From NCBI GenBank assembly GCA_022360075.1, contig JAKSDN010000831.1, positions 1-5,026 of the forward strand: DNA of 5,026 nucleotides, in the 5' to 3' direction. A program made the position numbers and the translations under genes. Under the pieces are notes generated by a model. That model was given only the letters and a program-made list of their open reading frames with translations. It had not been told where the DNA came from and ran no database searches. Below, in pieces: positions 1 to 4,679 of the stretch; position 1 is the first letter of the stretch; each line of letters begins with the position of its first letter. This DNA is from Kiloniellales bacterium. Lineage in GTDB: Bacteria; Pseudomonadota; Alphaproteobacteria; Kiloniellales; JAKSDN01.

Positions 1-299
1 AATTCGGGAATGTCTGGGCGGCTTGGAAATCCATAGTGCGCTTTGCGCGGTTCCTTCGGAACCCTTCGAGACGCCCGCTGACGCGGGCTCAGGATGAGGG
101 ATGTTCTTACTGCCACGAAGGTCTCACCTCATCCTGAGGACCGCCATTAAGGCGCGTCTCGAAGGACGCACAGAGGAACTGCAGCTTTCTCGATCAGGCG
201 GCGAAATCATGCATCGCCCCGGCGCCCGGCTTCCGCTAGCCTGCCGGGCGAGGCCCCAGCCAAGCCGACGATAGCGATGCCTGGAGCGACTGTCCTGCC
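1..299. other. Gene-free left flank with repeat and hairpin
   Basis: No reading frame here has a credible start, ribosome binding site and protein-like composition. One + frame stays open from position 3 to about 134, but its stop lies inside the dispersed repeat and its product resembles no family I recognise, so at most it could be the tail of a gene starting left of the window. The stretch holds the inverted repeat at 62-165 and a perfect 8-bp stem at 223-230/243-250 (CGCCCGGC and GCCGGGCG) with a 12-nt loop. That hairpin lies about 50 nt upstream of the zinc-finger gene and is not followed by a T-run, so it is not a canonical terminator. No clear -35/-10 pair was found for the downstream gene. 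Confidence 0.55.
62..165. repeat. Inverted dispersed intergenic repeat (alphaproteobacterial type)
   Basis: Two arms of about 39 bp, 62-100 and 127-165, are inverted relative to each other with a 26-nt spacer. The outer 12 bp match exactly (CCTTCGAGACGC at 63-74 against GCGTCTCGAAGG at 154-165), as do the inner 12 bp (CTCAGGATGAGG at 88-99 against CCTCATCCTGAG at 127-138). The middles have diverged; the left middle is itself a small palindrome (CCCGC-TGAC-GCGGG, 74-87). Very similar units are scattered through intergenic regions of many alphaproteobacterial genomes, which I recall from general knowledge rather than a search. As RNA the whole element could form a long hairpin. It encodes no protein. 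It could help end transcription from an upstream gene, but no T-run supports intrinsic termination. Confidence 0.85.
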
Positions 300-599
300 A
301 TGTCCCTGATGCGCCGGATCCGTGGCGTGATGATGCGGACCATGCCCCTGATGATCACCTGCAGGGAGCTGGAGGCCTTCATCGTCGACTATCTGGACGG
401 GAGCTTGCCGGCCGGCAAGAGACGGGTCTTCGATCTCCATATCAGACTTTGTCCGGAATGCCGCGCCTACCTCAAGGCCTACGAGCGGACGATCGAGACC
501 GGGCAAGCCGCATTCGGGGACCCCGACGCGCCGCCGCCCGACGACGTCCCGGAGGATCTCGTCGCGGCGATTTTGGCCGCCCGCGACAGCAAGCCCTGA
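300..599 (+). CDS. Zinc-finger (zf-HC2) anti-sigma-like protein
   Basis: This is a 99-residue soluble protein with the zinc-binding anti-sigma (ZAS) signature: C21 near the start of the first helix, then HIRLCPEC at 47-54, giving H47-x3-C51-x2-C54. Proteins of this family bind and hold an ECF sigma factor, sometimes releasing it on thiol oxidation with zinc loss. The core (residues 19-65) is the whole domain, followed by an acidic, proline-rich stretch (73-86) and a short C-terminal helix. There is no transmembrane segment, unlike many anti-sigma factors. No ECF sigma gene is visible in the window, so a partner would lie to the left or elsewhere. The start is uncertain: methionines occur at residues 1, 4, 11, 12, 15 and 18, and the only purine-rich site upstream of 300 (GGAG at 283-286) is rather far (13 nt). 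Starts at 342 or 351 would keep the full finger. The gene is convergent with the MarR gene, 62 bp apart. The family call is firm; the anti-sigma role is inferred. Confidence 0.85.
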   Translation: MSLMRRIRGVMMRTMPLMITCRELEAFIVDYLDGSLPAGKRRVFDLHIRLCPECRAYLKAYERTIETGQAAFGDPDAPPPDDVPEDLVAAILAARDSKP

Positions 600-661
600 C
601 CCTTCCGAACGGCGCGGGTCGCTCGCGTCACGGCGCGCCGGCTCGCCATGTCGGGTTGGCC

Positions 662-1138
662 TTACAGCGGCGCGCTGGCCGCCGCGTCGTCGAGCAGCCG
701 GCGCAAGGCAGCGGCCTCCTCGCGTCCCATGCGCGTACGGAAACTGCGTTCCGCCTCGCGCCAGAGCGGCACCGCCTGCTTGAAGCGGCGGCGACCCTGC
801 GTGGTGATGGCAACTGCCCGGCTTCTCTGATCAGTCCCCGGCCCGACGGCGATCAGGCCCGCCTCTTCCAGCGGGCGCAGGTTGCGGGTCAGGGTCGTGC
901 GATCCACGGCCAGGAGGGCCGCCAGCTCCGTGATCGTGAGGCCCCGCGTATCCGCCACCATGGCCAAGACCTGGTACTGGGTCAGCCGCAAGCCGGAAGG
1001 CTTGAGCGCCCGGTCGTAGGCTTGGGTCAAGCGGCGCGCGCTGCGCCGTAGCGCGGCACAGGTACAGGGCGTCTCGGGAAACCTGTTCACCTCGGTCACC
1101 GCATCTGTTCCATCGGGGCCAAGGGCCGCGATTGACAT
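662..1138 (-). CDS. MarR-family transcriptional regulator
   Basis: This is a 158-residue winged helix-turn-helix repressor, the usual length for MarR proteins. The N-terminal dimerisation helix covers roughly residues 25-48 and the DNA-binding domain 50-115. The recognition helix lies around AVDRTTLTRNLRPLEEAGL (77-95), followed by a wing with the conserved D103-x-R105-x-R107 pattern. C-terminal helices (117-155) complete the dimer interface. A CxC motif (C25, C27) at the start of the first helix is shared by a MarR subgroup I recognise and could sense thiols or metal; that role is inference. The start is the ATG whose complement is at 1136-1138, preceded by only a weak purine stretch (ACGAGA). 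It is the first methionine giving a normal family length; longer in-frame versions would read through the divergent thioesterase gene. The gene is transcribed away from the thioesterase/MFS pair across a 54-bp gap carrying a palindrome, so autoregulation plus control of that pair is likely. The ligand cannot be told. Confidence 0.92.
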   Translation of the reverse strand: MSIAALGPDGTDAVTEVNRFPETPCTCAALRRSARRLTQAYDRALKPSGLRLTQYQVLAMVADTRGLTITELAALLAVDRTTLTRNLRPLEEAGLIAVGPGTDQRSRAVAITTQGRRRFKQAVPLWREAERSFRTRMGREEAAALRRLLDDAAASAPL

Positions 1139-1172
1139 TCTCGTGTAAGTGCACGAGTGTAGACGCACGAGT
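1132..1172. promoter_or_regulatory. Divergent promoter/operator region, probable MarR binding site
   Basis: A perfect inverted repeat CTCGTG-N6-CACGAG lies at 1140-1157. A third half-site CACGAG at 1166-1171 makes an 8-bp direct repeat (GCACGAGT at 1151-1158 and 1165-1172, 14 bp apart). A perfect -35 hexamer TTGACA at 1132-1137, facing the thioesterase, overlaps the start codon of the MarR gene, so the palindrome sits in the spacer of that putative promoter. No good -10 is seen at 16-18 bp (candidates such as AGTGTA are poor), so this promoter is tentative. On the opposite strand TACACT (1161-1156) could be a -10 for the regulator. Palindromes of this size between a marR gene and a divergent operon are typical operators; binding by this particular MarR is inferred. 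Confidence 0.65.
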
Positions 1173-1192
1173 TTACTACGGGGTGTTCTGGC

Positions 1193-1684
1193 TTGTCCAC
1201 GGCGACGCTGAATGCCGAGGCACCGCGCTACGGGGTGCCGCCGGCCGAGACCTTGAAGTCGATGAGCGGCCTCGCCTTCCTCTCGGCGATCCGCGATGGC
1301 GCGCTGCCGCAGCCGCCGATCTGCCAGGCGCTCGACTTCGCTCTGGTCGAGGTCGAGGAAGGCCGGGCCGTCTTTCGCGGCCGACCGAGCGAGGCGCTCT
1401 ACAACCCGATCGGCTCGGTCCATGGCGGCTGGCCGGCGACCCTGCTCGATTCCTGCATGGCCTGTGCCGTGCACTCCGGCTTGCCCCAGGGTGTCGGCTA
1501 CACCACACTGGAATTCAAGATCAATCTGGTCCGCGCCATCACCGAGGCGAGCGGTCCGGTCGAAGCCGAGGGGACGGTCATCCAATCGGGCCGGCGGATC
1601 GGGGTGGCGGAGGGTCGTCTGCGCGACGGGGCCGGCAAGCTACTGGCCTCTGGCACGACTACCTGCCTGATCTTTCCGCTCTAG
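1193..1684 (+). CDS. PaaI-type hotdog-fold acyl-CoA thioesterase
   Basis: This is a 163-residue cytosolic protein of the PaaI/4HBT thioesterase group, which hydrolyses acyl- or aryl-CoA esters to the free acid and CoA. The hotdog signature is clear: N71-P-x-G-x-V-H77-G78-G79 leading into the central helix with D86 (LLDS, 84-87), the position of the catalytic acid in PaaI enzymes. The strand YTTLEFKINLVR (103-114) and the late GTTTCLI strand (154-160) follow. The chosen start is TTG at 1193, with a GGGG run at 1180-1183. The first ATG, at 1262, would remove a segment (Y13-GVPP...SGLAFL) that appears conserved in relatives; a GTG at 1235 is the other option. The gene is 47 bp upstream of the transporter on the same strand and divergent from marR, suggesting a MarR-controlled two-gene unit. 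The natural substrate is unknown; members of this group accept short-chain, aromatic or other acyl-CoAs. Confidence 0.9.
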   Translation: MSTATLNAEAPRYGVPPAETLKSMSGLAFLSAIRDGALPQPPICQALDFALVEVEEGRAVFRGRPSEALYNPIGSVHGGWPATLLDSCMACAVHSGLPQGVGYTTLEFKINLVRAITEASGPVEAEGTVIQSGRRIGVAEGRLRDGAGKLLASGTTTCLIFPL

Positions 1685-1719
1685 ACGACGCCCAGGAGAT
1701 GGGGCTCGCCGCCCCAACC

Positions 1720-1724
1720 GGAGA
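1720..1724 (+). promoter_or_regulatory. Ribosome binding site of the MFS gene
   Basis: GGAGA lies 7 nt before the ATG at 1732 and decides the start. The other in-frame ATG, at 1699, directly abuts a GGAG and so has no usable spacing. The site lies in the 47-bp gap behind the thioesterase stop, fitting a shared transcript with separate translation initiation. Confidence 0.75.
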
Positions 1725-1731
1725 TCCGCCG

Positions 1732-2958
1732 ATGTCCAGCACGACCACGCAACTCTCGACCTGGCGCACGCCCATGGTGGTCATTGTGGCCGGTTGCCTG
1801 ATCGCCATGGTCGGCTTCGGCATTCGCTCGATCTTCGGCCTGTTCCTCGAGCCGATGACGGTGGCCAAGGGCTGGGACCGCGAGACTTTCGCGCTCGCCA
1901 TGGCGATCCAGAACCTGCTCTGGGGCGCGGGCGTGCCGATCGCCGGCGCCATCGCCGACCGTTTCGGCCCGGCGCGCGTGCTGGCGCTGGGCGCGGTGAT
2001 CTATGGCCTCGGCGTGTGGGGCATGGCGGCCTCCGAGAGCGCCATCGCGCTGCATTTGACCGGTGGCGTGCTGACCGGGCTCGGCGTTGCCTTCACCGCC
2101 TTTTCCATCGCGCTCGCCTCGATGGCCAAGGTGGTCGGGCCCGAACGGCGCTCGCTCGCGCTCGGCCTCGGCACCGCAGCCGGCTCCTTCGGCCAGGTGG
2201 TGTTTTCGCCCCTGGGCCAGGGCTTCATCGCCGCCTTCGGCTGGTATCAAGCCTTGCTGATCCTCGCCGCCATGGCGCTGATCGTCATTCCGCTCGCCTT
2301 CGTGCTGCCGAACCAGACGACGCCCAAGGGCGAGGCGGCGAGCGACCAGTCGATCGCCGAGGCGCTACGCGAGGCCGCGGCCCACAAGGGCTACGTGCTG
2401 CTGACCCTGGGCTTCTTCGTCTGCGGCTTCCACGTCGCCTTCATCACCGTGCACTTCCCGGCCTACGTGAAGGACCTCGGTCTCGATCCGACCATCGGCG
2501 CCTATGCCATCGCCCTCATCGGCCTGTTCAACATTATCGGCTCGTTTCTCTCCGGCGCGGCCGGGCAGCGCTGGAGCAAGAAGTGCGGTCTCAGCGTGAT
2601 CTACTTCGCCCGGGCGGTCTGCATCCTGGCGCTGCTGCTCGCGCCCAAGACCGAGCTCACGATCTATCTCTTCGCCGGGGCGATGGGCATTCTCTGGCTG
2701 TCCACGATTCCGCTGACCACCGGCATCGTCGCCCAGGTCTTCGGCGTGCGCTACATGGCGACGCTGTTCGGCATCGTCTTCTTCAGCCACCAGGTCGGCA
2801 GCTTCCTGGGCGTGTGGCTCGGCGGCTATCTCTACGACACCCAGGGCTCCTACGACGGCGTCTGGTGGGCCGGCGTCGCCCTCGGCGTGCTCGCCGCCCT
2901 CGTCCACCTGCCGATCAACGAGCGCCCCTTGGCTCGGCTGGCGCCGCAGGCTTCCTGA
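1732..2958 (+). CDS. Major facilitator superfamily (MFS) transporter, 12 TM
   Basis: This is a 408-residue inner-membrane protein with two six-helix halves. Predicted membrane segments lie at about 15-37, 53-75, 83-100, 105-127, 141-163, 168-192, 221-243, 257-277, 286-304, 309-332, 341-364 and 376-394. A polar central loop occupies about 193-219. The MFS motif A is plain in the loop between helices 2 and 3 (GAIADRFGPARVL, 72-84, with D76, R77 and R82). The N-terminal pattern, with GxxSIFGLFLEP in helix 1 and a following GWDRETFALA, resembles the oxalate/formate antiporter-like and monocarboxylate transporter-like MFS subfamilies, suggesting a proton-coupled carrier for small organic acids; that substrate class is inference. 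It lies downstream of the thioesterase on the same strand and next to a divergent MarR gene, consistent with export or uptake of the acid released by, or related to, the thioesterase reaction. An efflux role cannot be excluded. Length and topology are complete, with no sign of damage. Confidence 0.93.
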   Translation: MSSTTTQLSTWRTPMVVIVAGCLIAMVGFGIRSIFGLFLEPMTVAKGWDRETFALAMAIQNLLWGAGVPIAGAIADRFGPARVLALGAVIYGLGVWGMAASESAIALHLTGGVLTGLGVAFTAFSIALASMAKVVGPERRSLALGLGTAAGSFGQVVFSPLGQGFIAAFGWYQALLILAAMALIVIPLAFVLPNQTTPKGEAASDQSIAEALREAAAHKGYVLLTLGFFVCGFHVAFITVHFPAYVKDLGLDPTIGAYAIALIGLFNIIGSFLSGAAGQRWSKKCGLSVIYFARAVCILALLLAPKTELTIYLFAGAMGILWLSTIPLTTGIVAQVFGVRYMATLFGIVFFSHQVGSFLGVWLGGYLYDTQGSYDGVWWAGVALGVLAALVHLPINERPLARLAPQAS

Positions 2959-3002
2959 GGGCCGGTAGGTTCGAGAGCGCTTCTTCTTTTGTCCGCTTCG
3001 CG

Positions 3003-3120
3003 GACGCCCCCCTCCCGTCGCTTCGCGCCGACCTCCCCCTCAAGGGGGGAGGCGTTAAGTCGTTTTAGCTGAACTATAATTCTCTCCCCCTTGAGGGGGA
3101 GGGTCGGGGAGGGGGGCCGG
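3003..3120. repeat. Pair of inverted C/G-rich palindromic repeats between convergent genes
   Basis: Two copies face each other. The left copy (about 3003-3052) ends in a self-complementary CCTCCCCCT-CAA-GGGGGGAGG (3032-3052). The right copy (about 3084-3120) begins with CTCCCCCTTGAGGGGGAG (3084-3101). Read on opposite strands they share GCCCCCCTCCC-type and CGAC-CCTCCCCCTCAAGGGGG blocks; the left copy carries about 11 extra bases (GTCGCTTCGCG, near 3017-3027). The 31-bp spacer (3053-3083) is A/T-rich by local standards. Similar elements with a CCCTCAAGGGG core are common between alphaproteobacterial genes, by general knowledge. Lying between the ends of the convergent transporter and amidohydrolase genes, they could act as a bidirectional terminator or RNA-stabilising hairpin. 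Neither hairpin is followed by a strong T-run (the best is TTTT at 3063-3066), so termination is only inferred. Confidence 0.8.
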
Positions 3121-3195
3121 CGCGGAGCGCCGAAACAAGATGTCGAGCGGAATCGAATTACGCCGGCAGTCCGAAAAACGAACCCGCAATCACCG

Positions 3196-4476
3196 CTACC
3201 GACTCGCCAAATCCACCAGCGCCGCCGTCAGCACCCGCGCGCCGGCGGCGAGGTCCGACGGCGTCGCCGCCTCGACCTCGTTGTGGCTGACGCCCTTCTC
3301 GCAGGGCACGAAGATCATGCCGCTCGGGCAGTGCCGGGCCATGACCATGGCGTCGTGGCCGGCGCCGGAGGTCATGGCCATGCCGTCCAGCGCCAGTGCT
3401 TGACGCCAGCGCTCGACCGTGGCGACGACCTCTGGATCGAAGAGGGTCGGCGGCTCGTTGGATGTTCGGGTGACGGTGACCGCGCAGCCGCGTGCATTGG
3501 CCTGGCAGAGCGGCTCGATCCGGTCGGTCAGGCGATCGATCGTCGCCTGATCGGGATGGCGGAAGTCGATGGTGAAGAGCACGCGGTTCGGCACGGTGTT
3601 GGGTGAGCCCGGCTCGACCTCGAAGCGGCCGACGGTAAAGCGCACTGTATCCGCGTCGTCGGCCATCGCCTCTTCGAGGGCGCTGACCATGGCGACGGCG
3701 GCCTTGAGCGCGTCTTTGCGATGACGCCGCGGTGTCGTGCCGGCATGCGCTGCCTCGCCGCGCACCTCGATCGCATACCAGCGCAGGCCCTGCACGCTCT
3801 CGACCACGCCGATCGGCTTGCCCACCGCCTCCAGCAAAGGGCCCTGCTCGATGTGGGCCTCGATGTAGGCCGCGACCGGAAATCCGGACTCGCGCGTGGG
3901 GACCGCGGGCGTGGCCGCGAGGAAAGCTCCGAGGGCGGTGCCGACGCTCACCCCCTCGCGGTCGGTGATCGGCAATAGGTCCGCCAGGGCCATCTCGCCG
4001 GCGAAGACGCCCGAGCCCATGACGCCCGGCTGGAAGCGCCCGCCCTCCTCGTTGGTCCAGGCCACGAGCTCGATCGGCCGGCGCGTCTCGGTGCCGGCGA
4101 CGTTCATCGCCTCCAGCGCCTCCAGGCCCGCCATGACCCCGTAGGCGCCGTCGAACTTGCCGCCCAGGGGCTGGCTGTCCAGATGGCTGCCGGTCATGAC
4201 CGGCGCCGCCTCGGGATCGCTGCCGTCGCGGCGCAGGTAGAGATTGCCGATCGCGTCGGTCAGCGGCGTGAGGCCGAGCGCCTCGCCCCACTCGACCATC
4301 AGCCGCCGCGCTTCGGCATCCTCCGCGGTGAGCGCCTGGCGGTTGACGCCGCCGCGCGGTGTCGCGCCGATCTTGGCCAGCGTCATGAGGCGCCGCCAGA
4401 GACGCTCCTGGTCCACCGCCTCCGCGGCGGCGCGTGCGGCTGTGCCATTCGCCTCGGTCTTTGAGATCCCAGCCAT
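3196..4476 (-). CDS. Zn-dependent M20 amidohydrolase (N-carbamoyl-amino-acid hydrolase / ureidopropionase / allantoate amidohydrolase type)
   Basis: This is a 426-residue cytosolic enzyme, close to the family's usual length of about 410-420. The binuclear metal site is complete: H98 (GSHLDS), D109 (KFDGAYG, bridging), E143 as general base and E144 as ligand (TNEEGGRF), H208 (EAHIEQGP) and H398 (SHNEVE). The lid/dimerisation domain covers roughly 215-335 and carries GEAAHAGTTP (240-249), N293 and R306 (DFRHP), positions that bind substrate carboxylate in relatives. SGAGHDA (370-376) is the conserved loop. The family removes a carbamoyl or ureido group from N-carbamoyl amino acids, beta-ureidopropionate or allantoate; the sequence does not settle which. 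The start at 4476 is chosen because GGAGG lies just upstream and the family N-terminus begins nearby; an upstream extension to 4650 has unrelated composition. No hydantoinase, dihydropyrimidinase or purine gene is visible beside it. It is divergent from phaC and convergent with the transporter. Confidence 0.92.
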   Translation of the reverse strand: MAGISKTEANGTAARAAAEAVDQERLWRRLMTLAKIGATPRGGVNRQALTAEDAEARRLMVEWGEALGLTPLTDAIGNLYLRRDGSDPEAAPVMTGSHLDSQPLGGKFDGAYGVMAGLEALEAMNVAGTETRRPIELVAWTNEEGGRFQPGVMGSGVFAGEMALADLLPITDREGVSVGTALGAFLAATPAVPTRESGFPVAAYIEAHIEQGPLLEAVGKPIGVVESVQGLRWYAIEVRGEAAHAGTTPRRHRKDALKAAVAMVSALEEAMADDADTVRFTVGRFEVEPGSPNTVPNRVLFTIDFRHPDQATIDRLTDRIEPLCQANARGCAVTVTRTSNEPPTLFDPEVVATVERWRQALALDGMAMTSGAGHDAMVMARHCPSGMIFVPCEKGVSHNEVEAATPSDLAAGARVLTAALVDLASR

Positions 4477-4480
4477 CGTC

Positions 4481-4485
4481 CCTCC
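4481..4485 (-). promoter_or_regulatory. Ribosome binding site of the amidohydrolase
   Basis: On the minus strand a perfect GGAGG (part of GGAGGGACG) lies 4 nt before the ATG at 4476. The spacing is slightly short, but it is the strongest Shine-Dalgarno match in the region. It argues for this start over the one at 4650. Confidence 0.75.
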
Positions 4486-4581
4486 GCGCTCTGTCCTTTG
4501 CGACTCTTTGCCGCGTCGGTCTGCGGTTATGGCACAGGGCCATTCCCATGACAGCCTCAATTCGGCCGGCCGCGCGCCGTC

Positions 4582-4595
4582 CTGACGCAGATCAA
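4582..4595. promoter_or_regulatory. FNR/FixK-type box candidate between amidohydrolase and phaC
   Basis: CTGAC-GCAG-ATCAA has the spacing of the FNR/FixK/Dnr consensus TTGAT-N4-ATCAA. The right half is perfect; the left half differs at its first and last bases, and the last is a change (C for T) tolerated in many alphaproteobacterial sites (TTGAC/T). The centre, near 4588.5, lies about 91 bp upstream of the phaC start. A class II activator position would put a transcription start near 4630 and a leader of about 50 nt. No convincing -10 is visible in that G/C-rich stretch. FNR/FixK control of PHA synthesis genes is known in several alphaproteobacteria, which raises the prior, but one near-match can arise by chance. 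Confidence 0.45.
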
Positions 4596-4679
4596 GGCAC
4601 CGCGCGCGGGCCACGCCAGAGTCGGGCGCGCTCGCTCTGTCCGTGTTCATCGTTGCTCGAAATCGAGGATAGGCCTCCC

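Noticed and set aside
3..134. Tail of an upstream plus-strand gene
   Set aside because: The frame is open from the window edge but passes through most of the dispersed repeat and gives no family-like sequence; it cannot be supported.
600..661. Possible bidirectional terminator between the convergent zinc-finger and marR genes
   Set aside because: Only a 10-bp palindrome (CGGCGCGCCG, 631-640) is present, with no loop and no T-run on either side; such palindromes are expected by chance in DNA this G/C-rich.
662..1585. A longer minus-strand reading that fuses about 149 extra residues to the MarR protein
   Set aside because: The extension runs antisense through the thioesterase coding region, has Arg/Gly-rich shadow composition, and is not part of the MarR family. 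The ATG at 1138 gives the normal length.
1132..2958. A 608-residue version of the transporter starting at 1132
   Set aside because: The first 200 residues are the thioesterase gene read in another frame. The real start at 1732 has a good GGAGA site and begins just before helix 1.
1794..3068. Long open frame (424 aa) overlapping the transporter on the plus strand
   Set aside because: Arg/His-rich out-of-frame translation of the transporter, typical of GC-rich shadows; no domain recognised.
3061..3085. TATAAT at 3075-3080 as a promoter -10 in the repeat spacer
   Set aside because: The hexamer is perfect (GAACTATAATTC), but no credible -35 lies 16-18 bp upstream and no plus-strand gene follows; it sits between two convergent gene ends.
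3158..4549. 463-residue minus-strand frame overlapping the amidohydrolase
   Set aside because: Gly/Arg-rich shadow of the amidohydrolase; the overlapping frame has the complete metal site and a ribosome binding site.
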